The position numbers were made by a program, and so were the translations under genes. From Azolla pinnata (lineage: Eukaryota > Streptophyta > Polypodiopsida > Salviniales > Salviniaceae): a stretch of 64,000 bases of DNA. The notes beneath the pieces were generated by a model. It was not told the DNA's origin and made no database searches. It was given only the letters and a program-made list of their open reading frames with translations. Where the stretch lies: NCBI GenBank assembly GCA_037176905.1, contig JBBBWG010022890.1:1-64000 (forward strand). Reading direction: 5' to 3'. Position 1 is the stretch's first letter. Every line of letters begins with the position of its first letter. Shown here piece after piece: positions 13,201 through 23,008 of this stretch.

Positions 13201-14194
13201 GGATCAATTTTCACTTAATTAGATAGATGCTTCTTCCAACTTGCCTTAGCATGTTTAGGTTTCACTTCCAGTTTGCAATGCAAGTAAATATTGCCATATA
13301 ATACAGAATCTTGATGCAAAACAAGATTTAGGATTCTTGACCACATTAGGCTGTATGAATTCAAATTTGTTGTATTTTTGCGAAATTCGTGTAGGGTTCT
13401 GCTTGCATGATGTTACTCGATAATGAGGAAAGCATATTGTGAGACAGACCATACAGATGCTTTTACGGTGCGAATCTTAAGAACTGAGTAGTCCTCATAA
13501 TCCCGTTCTTTGCAGGCAAACGTTGATAGAGACAAAGTAAAAGCTGCGATTAAAGCACAACAGGATTTACAACTCGATAAGGTCTTTCTCCATATGCTAC
13601 CTTAAGGGGTAACATTTCTTGCAAAGCTACACTAGTAATAGGTTGGACTCCTGATTTGAAATGGTTGATACAGGCACTGATTGCAGAAGGGCGACTCTCC
13701 TCTGATATGGAGTTGACAGAGCAAGAGATGGAGAGGATGGTAATAGAAACATCAAGAGCTGAATTCCTTGCGGAAGAGTATGGATATCAACTTAGATCTG
13801 AAGAATCGTCGACATCAGCAGGTTCTGAAATTCTATTTGTGCTGTGATCTTGTTTTCTGTTTCCTTTTCAGGTTTAACAGGTAGTAATATATCTATCTTT
13901 CCCTTTTCAGTTGGGTCATCTAGTAGCCCAGGTGGGGTTCTTGACAATCAAGGAAAGTCCACTCGGCAAATAGCATCAGCAACAAAGCTCAGCTCCAATC
14001 CACTTGAGACCATTACGCCAAACATGAGAATGTTGTTATCGATGGGATTTAGCTATTTCCAAGTACTTGAAGCCCACAGTGTATTTGGTGATGACATCAA
14101 TAACATGCTTTGCTATCTGCTCGAAGTAGAGGCAGGTGGTATGTTTGACGATTCAATTTATAGAATGAAAGGCAAGGCAGCAGAAAGGCAGTAG
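10238..14194 (+). CDS. OTLD1: OTLD1/OTU6-like otubain-like deubiquitinase
   Basis: Seven exons: 10238-11014, 11103-11267, 12333-12410, 12581-12659, 12743-12891, 13516-13581, 13674-13821, plus the last from 13911 (or 13872) to 14194; counting the last makes eight. It gives 581 (or 594) residues. The start MTRVVVQRG matches the N-terminus I recall for OTLD1. A Ser-rich disordered region of about 250 residues precedes the OTU domain. The domain shows the catalytic DGNCLFRAV (Asp and Cys), NNLEIQAMAEMYNRPIHIYS and LSYHRGNHYNSL with the catalytic His. The C-terminus carries LTEQEMERMVIETSRAE and a UBA-like helical stretch (MRMLLSMGFSYFQVLEAH). OTLD1 in Arabidopsis removes ubiquitin from H2B and works with histone demethylase; that role here is inference. 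An in-frame ATG lies five codons upstream at 10223. Confidence 0.93.
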
Positions 14195-15608
14195 GCTAAT
14201 TGAAGGAGTTTGTCGATATATATACAAATGTGTGTATGCACAGGGAGATAAGTTGTGTAGACCAATCAAAGATTGAGTACACCCTTAATACAGACCAGAC
14301 TTTGGTGATTGTAAAGCTACTCTATATGTATGTAGTAGGGATGATCGTATTTATCAGGATAAGAGCTTAACAGCAGGTAACCTATGCTGCATTTGTATAA
14401 AGGAACATGTTTCGGCATGGACTCGGATGATATATGCTTGTTACAAGAAAAGCTGCTAAACTCCAACAATCTGTATCACAGTGCAAAAATTTTCTTCACT
14501 TAGTCATGCAAGATGGTGGATAATCTCTTTTCCATTCTCTAATCCTTATTGCATCTGTTGTGGGCAATAGATAGGGTTATGTGGCAGTACATAAGAGTTA
14601 TTAATCATGTAAGGTGATCTTCTTGGAAGTAATACAACCTTTGGACACTGTCATGAATGCCAATGCATGGTGTATTTGAACAATCAGACCCCCTGAAATT
14701 CTCTGAGTTTTTACAATTCTAGAAATGTGGTTTGGTGGTTGGAAACGATCTCTCGACCGATGAGAACAAATGCTCACGTTTACCAAATGGTTACTATCAC
14801 GAGGATGTCTTCTCATTGTATTTTGACATGCCAAGAGAAGCAAGATGCAAAAATCTGATTGAGAAGCTGAGAGAGAATTCTTTCCTAGGAATGCACTCCA
14901 AGATATGGACCTGTGTTGAGGCAAAAGATATATTCATCTTGCAGAAAATTCTATGCACAAGGCAGCAAGAATCTGTGCTGTTTTAGTATGTATTTGGTAC
15001 CCACAGGCTGCATACATGTATACATATACAAATACGTACTACGTGGAGCACGTACAAACACACATACGTCTACACTACTACACATGAATACGAACAGAGA
15101 CGTATAGAGGAAATGGTGTTCTTCAGCTTTGAAGCTATGTAAGTCGGAAGCCAGAGGAACAGGGCGACCAGTGATCCAATTTACAGGCAAGTCCTATCCA
15201 TCTTCCACAATCTTTGTCGACCTCTTTGTTTTTTCAAGGTGTCAGATTGCTGCCCTGGAGATCTGCTCTGCAGCCGACCATCTTCGTTGGGTCTAAGTGC
15301 AGGTCTTCGTGTCCCTCTTCAGTTTGCTCTCTGTCTTTTCATTTCTTTTTCTTTTTGAAAAATGCCATCTTCAACCATATAGGAAGACATGAAGATCTGG
15401 TACGAATGCACATGTTGAAACTTCGGTTCCCTTCCGTGTGTGTCAAGGATCATGGGGAGAATCATGATGGAAAGAATCCCTAGACTTAATCAGTTGCTAA
15501 AGTAAGATGTTTTAAATCAAACCCAAAGAAAAGGAAGGACGGAAGATTACCATTAGATGATGTATCCAAGGGACAACCCTAAGCAAACAAATTCAAGGGC
15601 AAATTGTC
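14195..15608. other. OTLD1 3' region and spacer, no gene recognised
   Basis: AT-rich sequence with a dispersed ACATA/ACGTA microsatellite near 15010-15080. Small open frames (for example 14732-14986 and 15214-15483) have no recognisable domain. No gene is called. Confidence 0.5.
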
Positions 15609-16185
15609 AAATCACCCACTTTTACTTTGTCATTGTCGGATTGTCTGAAATTATCTCGTGGACACATCCCATGGGCACGTCATAAGAATGGGTTACTATC
15701 CCATGGGCAGTTCTTTACAGACGTTACAGTGTGATTATTATTAGGGATACGTATACGATTAGGATCATGAGTCTTTTCATCATTATGCTCAGTTTCAAAT
15801 TCCTCGAATTGTGGAGACTAATCTGAAGGATAAACTTCTCATGACTGAAAGGCATTCGAGTACCAAGTGCTGGAGAATATATTCAACGGTGAAAAAACTT
15901 GACTAATCGAGTATATTCTCCAGCACTTGGTACTGGAATGCCTTTCAGTCGTGAGAAGGTTATCCTTCAGATTAGTCTCCACACTAATTCGTGGAATTTG
16001 AAACTGAGCTTAATGATGAAAAGATTCATGATCCTAATCGTATAAGTATCTCTAATAATAATCACACTATACTTCCGTAATAATATGGCCATGGGATAGG
16101 AACCCATTTTTATGACGTGCCCATGGAATGCATCCACGAGACAACTTCAGACAATCCAACAAAACAATGTAGAAGTGGGTGATTT
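15609..16185. repeat. Long foldback (inverted repeat, ~276-nt arms)
   Basis: The left arm 15609-15884 and right arm 15909-16185 are near-complementary over their full length, about 88-95 percent by eye, with a loop of about 24 bases. The arms start AAATCACCCACTT and end AAGTGGGTGATTT. The inner stem (CCAGCACTTGG, AATCTGAAGGATAA) is almost perfect. I see no protein frame and no convincing target-site duplication at the ends. It could be a foldback or MITE-type element, or an inverted-duplication small-RNA locus. Confidence 0.9.
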
Positions 16186-16999
16186 ACTCCTATACTGGCA
16201 TAGTTTTGTCTCGAGGGGTGCAAGGCACTCAGAGATATTCATGAGTAAAGAAAGCGTTGAGAGGAAAAAGTAAGGCTCCTTATAATGCTTCTCACCTCCA
16301 TTATGTCCTTCGTCTAGTACTCTATCCTAGAGTACTAGTATGTCAGTACCTAGTTTGCCATTCTCCTTTTATTTGGGCTTGATCCATCCACTAATATATA
16401 TAGGATCCCAGTGTTATTTTGAATTTCTGTATTCATATGTTTGTTATTTATTTCCACATGCTAGTCAGCTTTCATGCTTCAGGGTTAACTGTTCTGTGCT
16501 CATTATTCATAGAAAGCCCCAGAAAACGTAAGTGTATTCAAAATCAGATATATGTGGTTTGTCATTTGTAGTATTCTTTCCATATTCTTTGTATTGGATT
16601 GTTCCTCCACCATACTTTTCCAATCTGGCATTTGGATGAAACATCATATTTTTCTTTCTGTCAATTCATTTATTAAATAATCAATGTTATACAGGAGGAT
16701 CCTCTCACCCGTCCCAATATGTCTACCTACTACCCTTCATAGAATGCATTTTCTTATTGATAAGCTGGTATCGTTTCTGTAAAGCTTATGTTGCATTTAA
16801 AGGACATTAATTGGTTCTAGCCATATTGATTTTGATTTTCAATCTATTTCCGTTTTGGCAGCCATCAGTAGCCTGTCCTTCTTTTCTGGGTTTAGGCAGA
16901 TAAGATGGCACACTCATTTCTTCTCTTAGTTTATAAGCAGACAATTGGGCAAGGTTGCAGGACTGAAGGCATGTTTCTTGCTTCATTTTGAACAGAGAG
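16186..16999 (+). other. Upstream region and possible leader of the small membrane protein gene
   Basis: AT-rich sequence. A 25-base imperfect palindrome built on CTAGTACTCTA/TAGAGTACTAG lies at about 16314-16338. A 3' splice site (TTTTGAACAG) at 16995 sits four bases before the ATG of the next gene, which implies a 5' UTR intron; its donor may be AAAACGTAAGTG near 16525. Confidence 0.45.
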
Positions 17000-17634
17000 A
17001 TGGTGCGAAATACAGTCATAGGAAACATCAGGTCATTTTTCGGCACGGCCTTGGGTGGTCTGAAGGGGCGAAGTAATGTTGCTGCTTGGGTTGTCGCTGG
17101 CTCTGCTGCTTACTTCCTGTGGATTAAGCCTGAACGCGATGCACAGAAAGAACGTGAGGTGAAATGCTAATGCTTAAAGCCTAAATGCCTAAACCAACAT
17201 TGTCAAAGGAGGTCTATGAAATGTTAGTGCCTTCCTTGTAATTTTCCTGGGAAAAATCCAAAATTGTCCTTGATCTTTTCCCAGTACATAAGGTCATACC
17301 AGCATTTTTCAAATAACAGATGGTATCCCTATGTATTATCCATCACCAAAAAGTTCCTAACATCGTACTTCAACAGTTGGAATTTCATTCATTTGATCGA
17401 AAACATGTTTCATGTATTGATCAGGCTAAAGCGTTTCTCAGTGCACAAACAGATAAGTACCGGTATGTGGAGAAAAGGAAACCTATAGCTGATCCTCAGG
17501 TATTATGAGGTTTACACAACCCCTTTGGATAATGTATTTATAGTCAGCGCATCAATGATATGTATTTCGTTTTTGTTGCACAGGAAACGGGACTTGTCAA
17601 GGGCACGAGAAAGGAAGATACAACATCCTCGTGA
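17000..17634 (+). CDS. Small single-pass membrane protein, conserved type, function unknown
   Basis: Three exons: 17000-17158, 17425-17499 and 17584-17634, in phase 0 with GT-AG introns; 94 residues. The order is MVRNTVIGNIRSFFGTALGG, then KGRSNV, a hydrophobic helix at about residues 28-44 (AAWVVAGSAAYFLWI), then a charged segment (KPERDAQKERE), DKYRYVEKRKPIADPQ and a hydrophilic tail ending KEDTTSS. The shape resembles small inner-membrane subunits or assembly factors of mitochondria, but I cannot name the family, so no function is assigned. An acceptor site just before the ATG suggests that the first exon is untranslated. The clean three-exon frame and balanced composition argue that it is real. 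Confidence 0.75.
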
Positions 17635-18912
17635 ACCACACTATACATTCTACCTCAGTACAGTATACATGGAAAAGCCTTACTGGTTTCTACTTGGGCT
17701 GAAGTTTTCGTATATCAATGAAGTAGACCGTTCCAGTGGTTCGATTCTTCTCATGCGTGTTAATAGAATGATCTTGTTGTCAATGATTGTCATGAAAATT
17801 TCCAAAGCACCAAGGTGGATTCTGGTTTCATGAAAATGTTCCAGGCTTGAGGTATGCAATCCAATGTCTCATAAAGTTCAGGATTGGTTGCAAAATGCCA
17901 ATACCTAGTTGATTTTGAGGTGGTCTAGAATCTTACTTCCATGAATTTACATGTATAAATGTAGTTTGCACTGTTTATTTTATTTGTTTCTCTTTGCTTG
18001 GTGCTTATATAATATAACAAGCGTATGATGTGACTGCTCGAATGAGGTTTACATTTTGGACATGCTAAATGCTTTTCATCCCCTCTTTCCATTCAATTTA
18101 TGGATTTCTAGACCTGATTCATATGGCGTTTATTCAGTAATTCTACAGGTATCGAACGTATATGTCTCCCAAATTCTGCTCAAAAGATGCATGACGCATA
18201 ACCTGCGCTGTACCAAGTTTGAGTATGACACATAATCTGGGTTAGTAACCAGTATGACACATAATCTGCTCGGATTGATCTCTCAAGAGCACAATGTTCA
18301 GAAGCAGAACACAGCCAGAAGGCAGCTTACAATCTTGCACCTGAAGTCAACTCATTTGTGATAATCAACTGTAGAAAGAAAGCCCCAAACATTGCTAGAT
18401 CGCTAGAAATTAGCTATTAGTTTTTGCCGACAAGTTGTGACCACAAAACAAGCCTACATCAGTGCTACGACAATATCCATCTTGCATCTTTCAAGTGGTT
18501 TGGAAAGCATTAGAATTGTTGAAAAAAAGGTTGTTTGCACCAGAATAGAAGTTCAGGGAACTTGACACAAGACAGATACCAAACCAACACCAAAATCAAA
18601 AACATTTTGTGAGGAAGCCATCTGAAAGCAGATGTTCAAGCTAGCACACATCACCGATGCTATCCATTCAGAACCCAATGTCTATCAAATTCACTTATAA
18701 ACATAAAACAGTTCTTAGTACAACATGAGTTTCTAAACCCTAACTATAAGAACAGAGAAATGCTGTTTTTTCCTCAGGATTGAAGCCAATGAATCCCCAA
18801 ACTGAGCATAACCGCACAAAGTAGAATAACACCAGATCTTAAAGTGGTAGAGCATTAGACTACCCGGTGCTCCCGTATGGTACGGAATATGAAGTCTCTA
18901 GTTAAAACAGGA
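17635..18912. other. Convergent 3' regions between the small membrane protein gene and H2A.Z
   Basis: The genes on either side point towards each other, so both 3' UTRs should lie here. The sequence is AT-rich with no supported frame. CAGTATGACACATAATCTG-like phrases occur twice near 18222-18270, a small local duplication. Confidence 0.5.
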
Positions 18913-20498
18913 CTACTCTTTGGAGGACTTGTTGATGAGGGATTTATGAATGTGAGGTATGACACCGCCACCAGCAATGGTTCCCTTGATGAGGGTATCA
19001 AGTTCTTCATCTCCACGAATGGCAAGCTGAAGATGGCGGGGTGTGATCCGCTTTACTTTCAGATCTTTGCTAGCATTGCCTGCAAGCTCCAGAACCTCGG
19101 CAGTGAGGTACTCGAGGACAGCTGCTGAGTAGACAGCTGCAGTGCCTCCAACTCTGCCACTTGCTGTGACCCTCGACTTCAGGAAGCGGTGAATCCTCCC
19201 CACCGGAAACTGCATTGCAAAGAATTTACAGCATATACACAGAGCCAAAAGTTTAGCAATTTCAGCAACACCATATGAACATGCCCGCATCTCAACATAC
19301 ACACATCTTGCATTTTACAATCACATCAGTAACAAACATGCAGGCAAAGAATAGTTATCCATACATCTGTACACACACAGGTATATATAGATATATATCT
19401 TTACCATCAGCATAAAAGCTTCTGAACATGTCTACATCTGGTACATGAACGCATACATATATCCATCCACACACATCAACAACCAGCATCTATACAGACT
19501 ATACATACATCTAATCACAATCAGAGCAAAAGTATATTAGCATTTTCTACATGTAGTCAGTCACAGCCTACATTTTTTTACATACAAGTACATCTACTCA
19601 CAGTCCGAGCAAAAGCATGTGAACATAATTACACCTGTACATGCCCACATACATATATTCATCCATACGTCAACAGCCGCATATACCCATGCATTTATCC
19701 AACCATAATGTGCTTTCCGCCAACCATCGAAGGTTTCAACATACATCAAATTCACTGGCTCATCCTTTCCGCGTAAAACACTTGATTATATCCCACGTTC
19801 TAGCACAACATGTTGTATAAGGAAAGGAAGCTCTACCTGCAATATGCGTATGCATGGAAATACCACAGTGTTCTCAGGAATAGCAGATATATGGGTATGG
19901 GTATGAATATAGGTATCTGACGCGGATTGTACTGTGTACTGAACCACATTTTTCTGGAAGGGCAAAGTGCGAGTATGCGTGTTGCATACTGAACCACATT
20001 TGTCACGAGGGCTGAATGCAGAATTAGCCTCGCTCTCTGTTGCAATTCATTCACCCAAATGCCCTCCCGTTAAATTTACTTAGGCAAAACGGCTGCCGTA
20101 AGGCTACTAACACAATTTTTTCCACCTCGAACAAATCTGTGCGTCATTCAACCAACTTTACTCGGGTTCTGATGGGTAAGCCGGAACGAACGCGTCATAT
20201 TTGATGAAGGAATCGGCCTCACGCAAAGAAGAGGAAGATTCATGGAGCATATAAGGGCGGGATGAAACAAAAACCAAGACGGAAACAAAGAAAGAAAGAA
20301 AGAAGAAAAAGAACAAGAAAAGGGGGTCCGGAATCGACGCGAGGCAGAAAGAAGGAAGGAGGGAGGGGGAGAAGAAACCTGAAGGCCAGCTTTCGCGGAG
20401 CGGGAGGTGGGCTTCTTCTTGTCTTTGTTGCGGTCGTCGTGGTGAGACAAGATGGGAGCTTTCCCCATCAGCAGGCCTTTCGCTCCTTTGCCAGCCAT
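18913..20498 (-). CDS. H2A.Z: Histone H2A variant H2A.Z
   Basis: Two exons on the minus strand: 20498-20379 and 19209-18913, phase 0, 138 residues. The core reads [60 protein letters not shown] and [20 protein letters not shown]. The M6 region [15 protein letters not shown] and the short KSSKE end identify H2A.Z and exclude canonical H2A. The splice at Q/FPVGR looks typical of plant H2A.Z genes. The N-tail (40 residues before FPVGR) carries a stretch [16 protein letters not shown] not usual for the family, between the MAGKGAKG start and the Lys-rich KDKKKP. The intron is 1,169 bp and rich in CATA microsatellite. H2A.Z marks promoters and gene bodies and is deposited by SWR1. Confidence 0.95.
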
Positions 20499-20593
20499 GG
20501 TTCCACCAACGCCCATGAAAGGTCAGTCGCCCAGTTCGCTGTGCGTCTGCGGAGGAGCGAGCGAGGGAGCGGGAGGGAGGAGAAGGTATCGAA

Positions 20594-20830
20594 TCTTCTT
20601 CTTCTTCTTCCGCTTCTTCTTCTTCTTCTCCTTCTTCTTCTTCTTCTTCTTCTTCTTCTTCNNNNNNNNNNNNNNNNNNNNNNNNNNNNNNNNNNNNNNN
20701 NNNNNNNNNNNNNNNNNNNNNNNNNNNNNNNNNNNNNNNNNNNNNNNNNNNNNNNNNNNNNCTTCTTCTTCTTCTTCTTCTTCTTCTTCTTCCGCTTCTT
20801 CTTCTGCTGCTTCTGCTTCTGCTGCTGCTT
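20594..20830. repeat. CTT microsatellite containing an assembly gap
   Basis: CTT repeats run from about 20594 and resume to about 20830 around the gap, with CGC and GCTG interruptions. On the H2A.Z coding strand this is a GAA purine tract roughly 95-330 bases before the start codon. True length is unknown because of the gap. Confidence 0.9.
20662..20761. other. Assembly gap (100 N)
   Basis: Exactly 100 N bases, a conventional placeholder length, lie inside the CTT repeat. The real sequence is missing and probably more of the same repeat. Confidence 0.98.
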
Positions 20831-21428
20831 CTTCGGATGCTGACTGCAGCTCGTCTTCCTCTGCACAGATCTAAGAAGCCCACAGAGATCTGTGCTGCAG
20901 AGAAGGGGAAGGGGATTTTCTTTCTGAGCGCGAAAAACAGGGGCTCGTTTTTGAAATGCAGAAACAGAGAGAAGAAGAAGAAGAAGAAGAATAAGAAGAA
21001 GAAAGAAGAAGGACAGTTATAATAGGATGCCCCCATGCGATGTATGTATGTATGTATCTATGCATGTATGTGCACGCACGCATGCATGCATGAGGCCATG
21101 GCCATACATGCACGCATCCATGCGCATCCACACGTGTGCTTCCTTCTTCTTCTTCTTCTTCTTCTTCTTCTTGCTTCTTGCTTCTTCTTCTTCTTCTTCT
21201 TCTTCTTGCTTCTGTTGTTTCTTTCTTCTTGCTTCTTCTCTTGCTTCTGCTGCTTTTGCTGTTTCTTCTGCCGCTTCTTCTTCTGTCGCTTCTTCTTCGG
21301 GTTTTTTGGTGACGCAATTTGCTCATGCCTCGAGAGCCGAGGAAGAGTGGTGAGCTTCCGAATTGCCATCGCTGGCTCTTTGATGTTTGCTCCAATACTG
21401 AACCTGATTGATTCTGCGTCGAACGCAG

Positions 21429-21430
21429 GT

Positions 21431-21461
<31 letters not shown>

Positions 21462-21492
21462 CGTTGTTGTTGTTGTTGTCGTTGTTGTTGTT

Positions 21493-21530
<38 letters not shown>

Positions 21531-21540
21531 GCTGCTGCTG
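21429..21540. repeat. TTG/GTT trinucleotide array
   Basis: About 35 GTT units with two GTC interruptions end in GCTGCTGCTG. It reads as poly-Gln or poly-Asn on the other strand, but no gene context supports coding. Confidence 0.9.
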
Positions 21541-22609
21541 AACGAGGCTAGAGATGAATCCTGAACCGATCAATTGAAACTTAGTTGCTGCTCGCTAGCC
21601 GAGCCACCCTTGCTACATCTTAATGCAACTCTCCTCCTGCGATTTCTGCTTCGGCCGCCGCATGTCGCCTTGTGCTTTGAGATTGCGCTCCGCTCACAGA
21701 TCAGAGGATTCGTCCGAACGCTGATTTTCCGGTTGCCCGAGCTTCTGTCTGCTGCGATCAGAGTCGATGCAGTCGGCCAGGTACAGATCGAATCACATGT
21801 TTCAGTGCTTTTCTGGTGTGATTTGATTGGGGTGGAAGGCGTCGCTCATCGACAAGAAGAAAACAAGATGATGCGACCTAGAAGACGAGATATACTTATT
21901 ACTAATAGGCTTGGAGTACGAGAGCATCAAAGACTAACTCACCATATGGCTAGCATGTATGGTTGCCACGTGATAGTTCCGATATCGTCTCATCGCAAGT
22001 CACGACTGTATGAAAATGCTCTAGTATTTATAGGTGTGTTATGAGATAGTTACAGTGGATAATACCTTAGCTCGTGAGTTCAAACATCTACACGATTCAT
22101 TTCGTTGGATCTGCTTGTTGATATGAGGTGCCTTCATGGAAAACACTTAACAAACAATTCGTCGATCGATGCCAACGTCATCCCCTGTCATTATCTGCTT
22201 TCAGATTATGGTGCTACTTACTGCACCTCGATGCGCTTAATCAGAGTCCGGGCGCCAAAGACATGATTCCATGCCGGCCCGATGCCGTCAAGCTTTGTCC
22301 AAGCAGACCAGCACCGGCTCGCTAATTCATCTGCAAAAAACGATACGATAGTCATCGAGGTGAAACCACTTTCCGAACACACATTCCGGCGGTCGAACTC
22401 AAAGCGAGGATGCTGCTGATGGCCCCACTTTCGAGTGAAAACGCAGATCCCAGCGTCGGTCTCTTTGCATGTACAGTTGGCAATATCCTCCTTCTCGATT
22501 CCACGATTATCGATATCTACGTATAAACTACAAGACAACATATACAAATTGAATCAACATATTTCTTTGGAGGAGTGAATTCAGAGGAGTGAATTTAGAG
22601 GCTATCTTT

Positions 22610-22835
22610 AGATTACAAGGACAGTCTTATGTGCCCTATCTGTGTACATACAAAAAAAACTTAAAGGAACTTACAAAGACAGAAAAAACATATACAAAAT
22701 AATAAGCGAGCTTACAAGGACAGTCTTATCTGTCCTATCTGCAAACTTACAAGGACAGTCTTATCTGACTTATTTTTTCTGTGTATCAAGTGAGGGCTTT
22801 ACAGGGACAGTCTTATCTGTCTTATCTGTGCGAAA
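22610..22835. repeat. Four direct copies of ACAAGGACAGTCTTATCTG upstream of PEPC
   Basis: Copies begin near 22615, 22714, 22749 and 22802, each followed by a variant of TCCTATCTG or CTTATCTG. A GAGGAGTGAATT pair lies just before (22571-22597). Spacing is irregular (about 35-100 bp). They end about 175 bp before the PEPC start, so they may be promoter elements or relics of a local duplication. Confidence 0.75.
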
Positions 22836-23008
22836 CACAAACCCTCCTGCCATCTCCTGTCGAGCTCGCAAGGCATGCAGAAGACTATGCCGACGGATCG
22901 GACAGCGCAGAAACCCTAATCTTGTGCTAGAGAAAATTCCTCCTCCTCCTCCTCTTCTTCCTCTTCTTCTTCTTCTTCTCGCCGTTCCGCATCTTTCTGA
23001 TCCGTGCC

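Larger units (their letters stand above)
20499..23008. other. Divergent intergenic region between H2A.Z and PEP carboxylase
   Basis: The first 1,040 bases are simple repeats: CTT tracts, an assembly gap, a TGTATG/CATGCA stretch (21036-21125), further CTT (21140-21310) and a TTG array. From 21540 to 22600 nothing is recognised; the open frames are short. The last 400 bases hold the direct repeats described separately, a telo-box-like AAACCCTAA at about 22911 and a CTCCTCTTC tract at 22935-22980 just before the PEPC start codon. Confidence 0.5.

Noticed and set aside
18836-18900. tRNA-like stretch (GTGGTAGAGCATTAGACT)
   Set aside because: It resembles the D-arm and A box of a tRNA, but there is no T-arm with GGTTCAA and no acceptor stem, so it is at most a relic.
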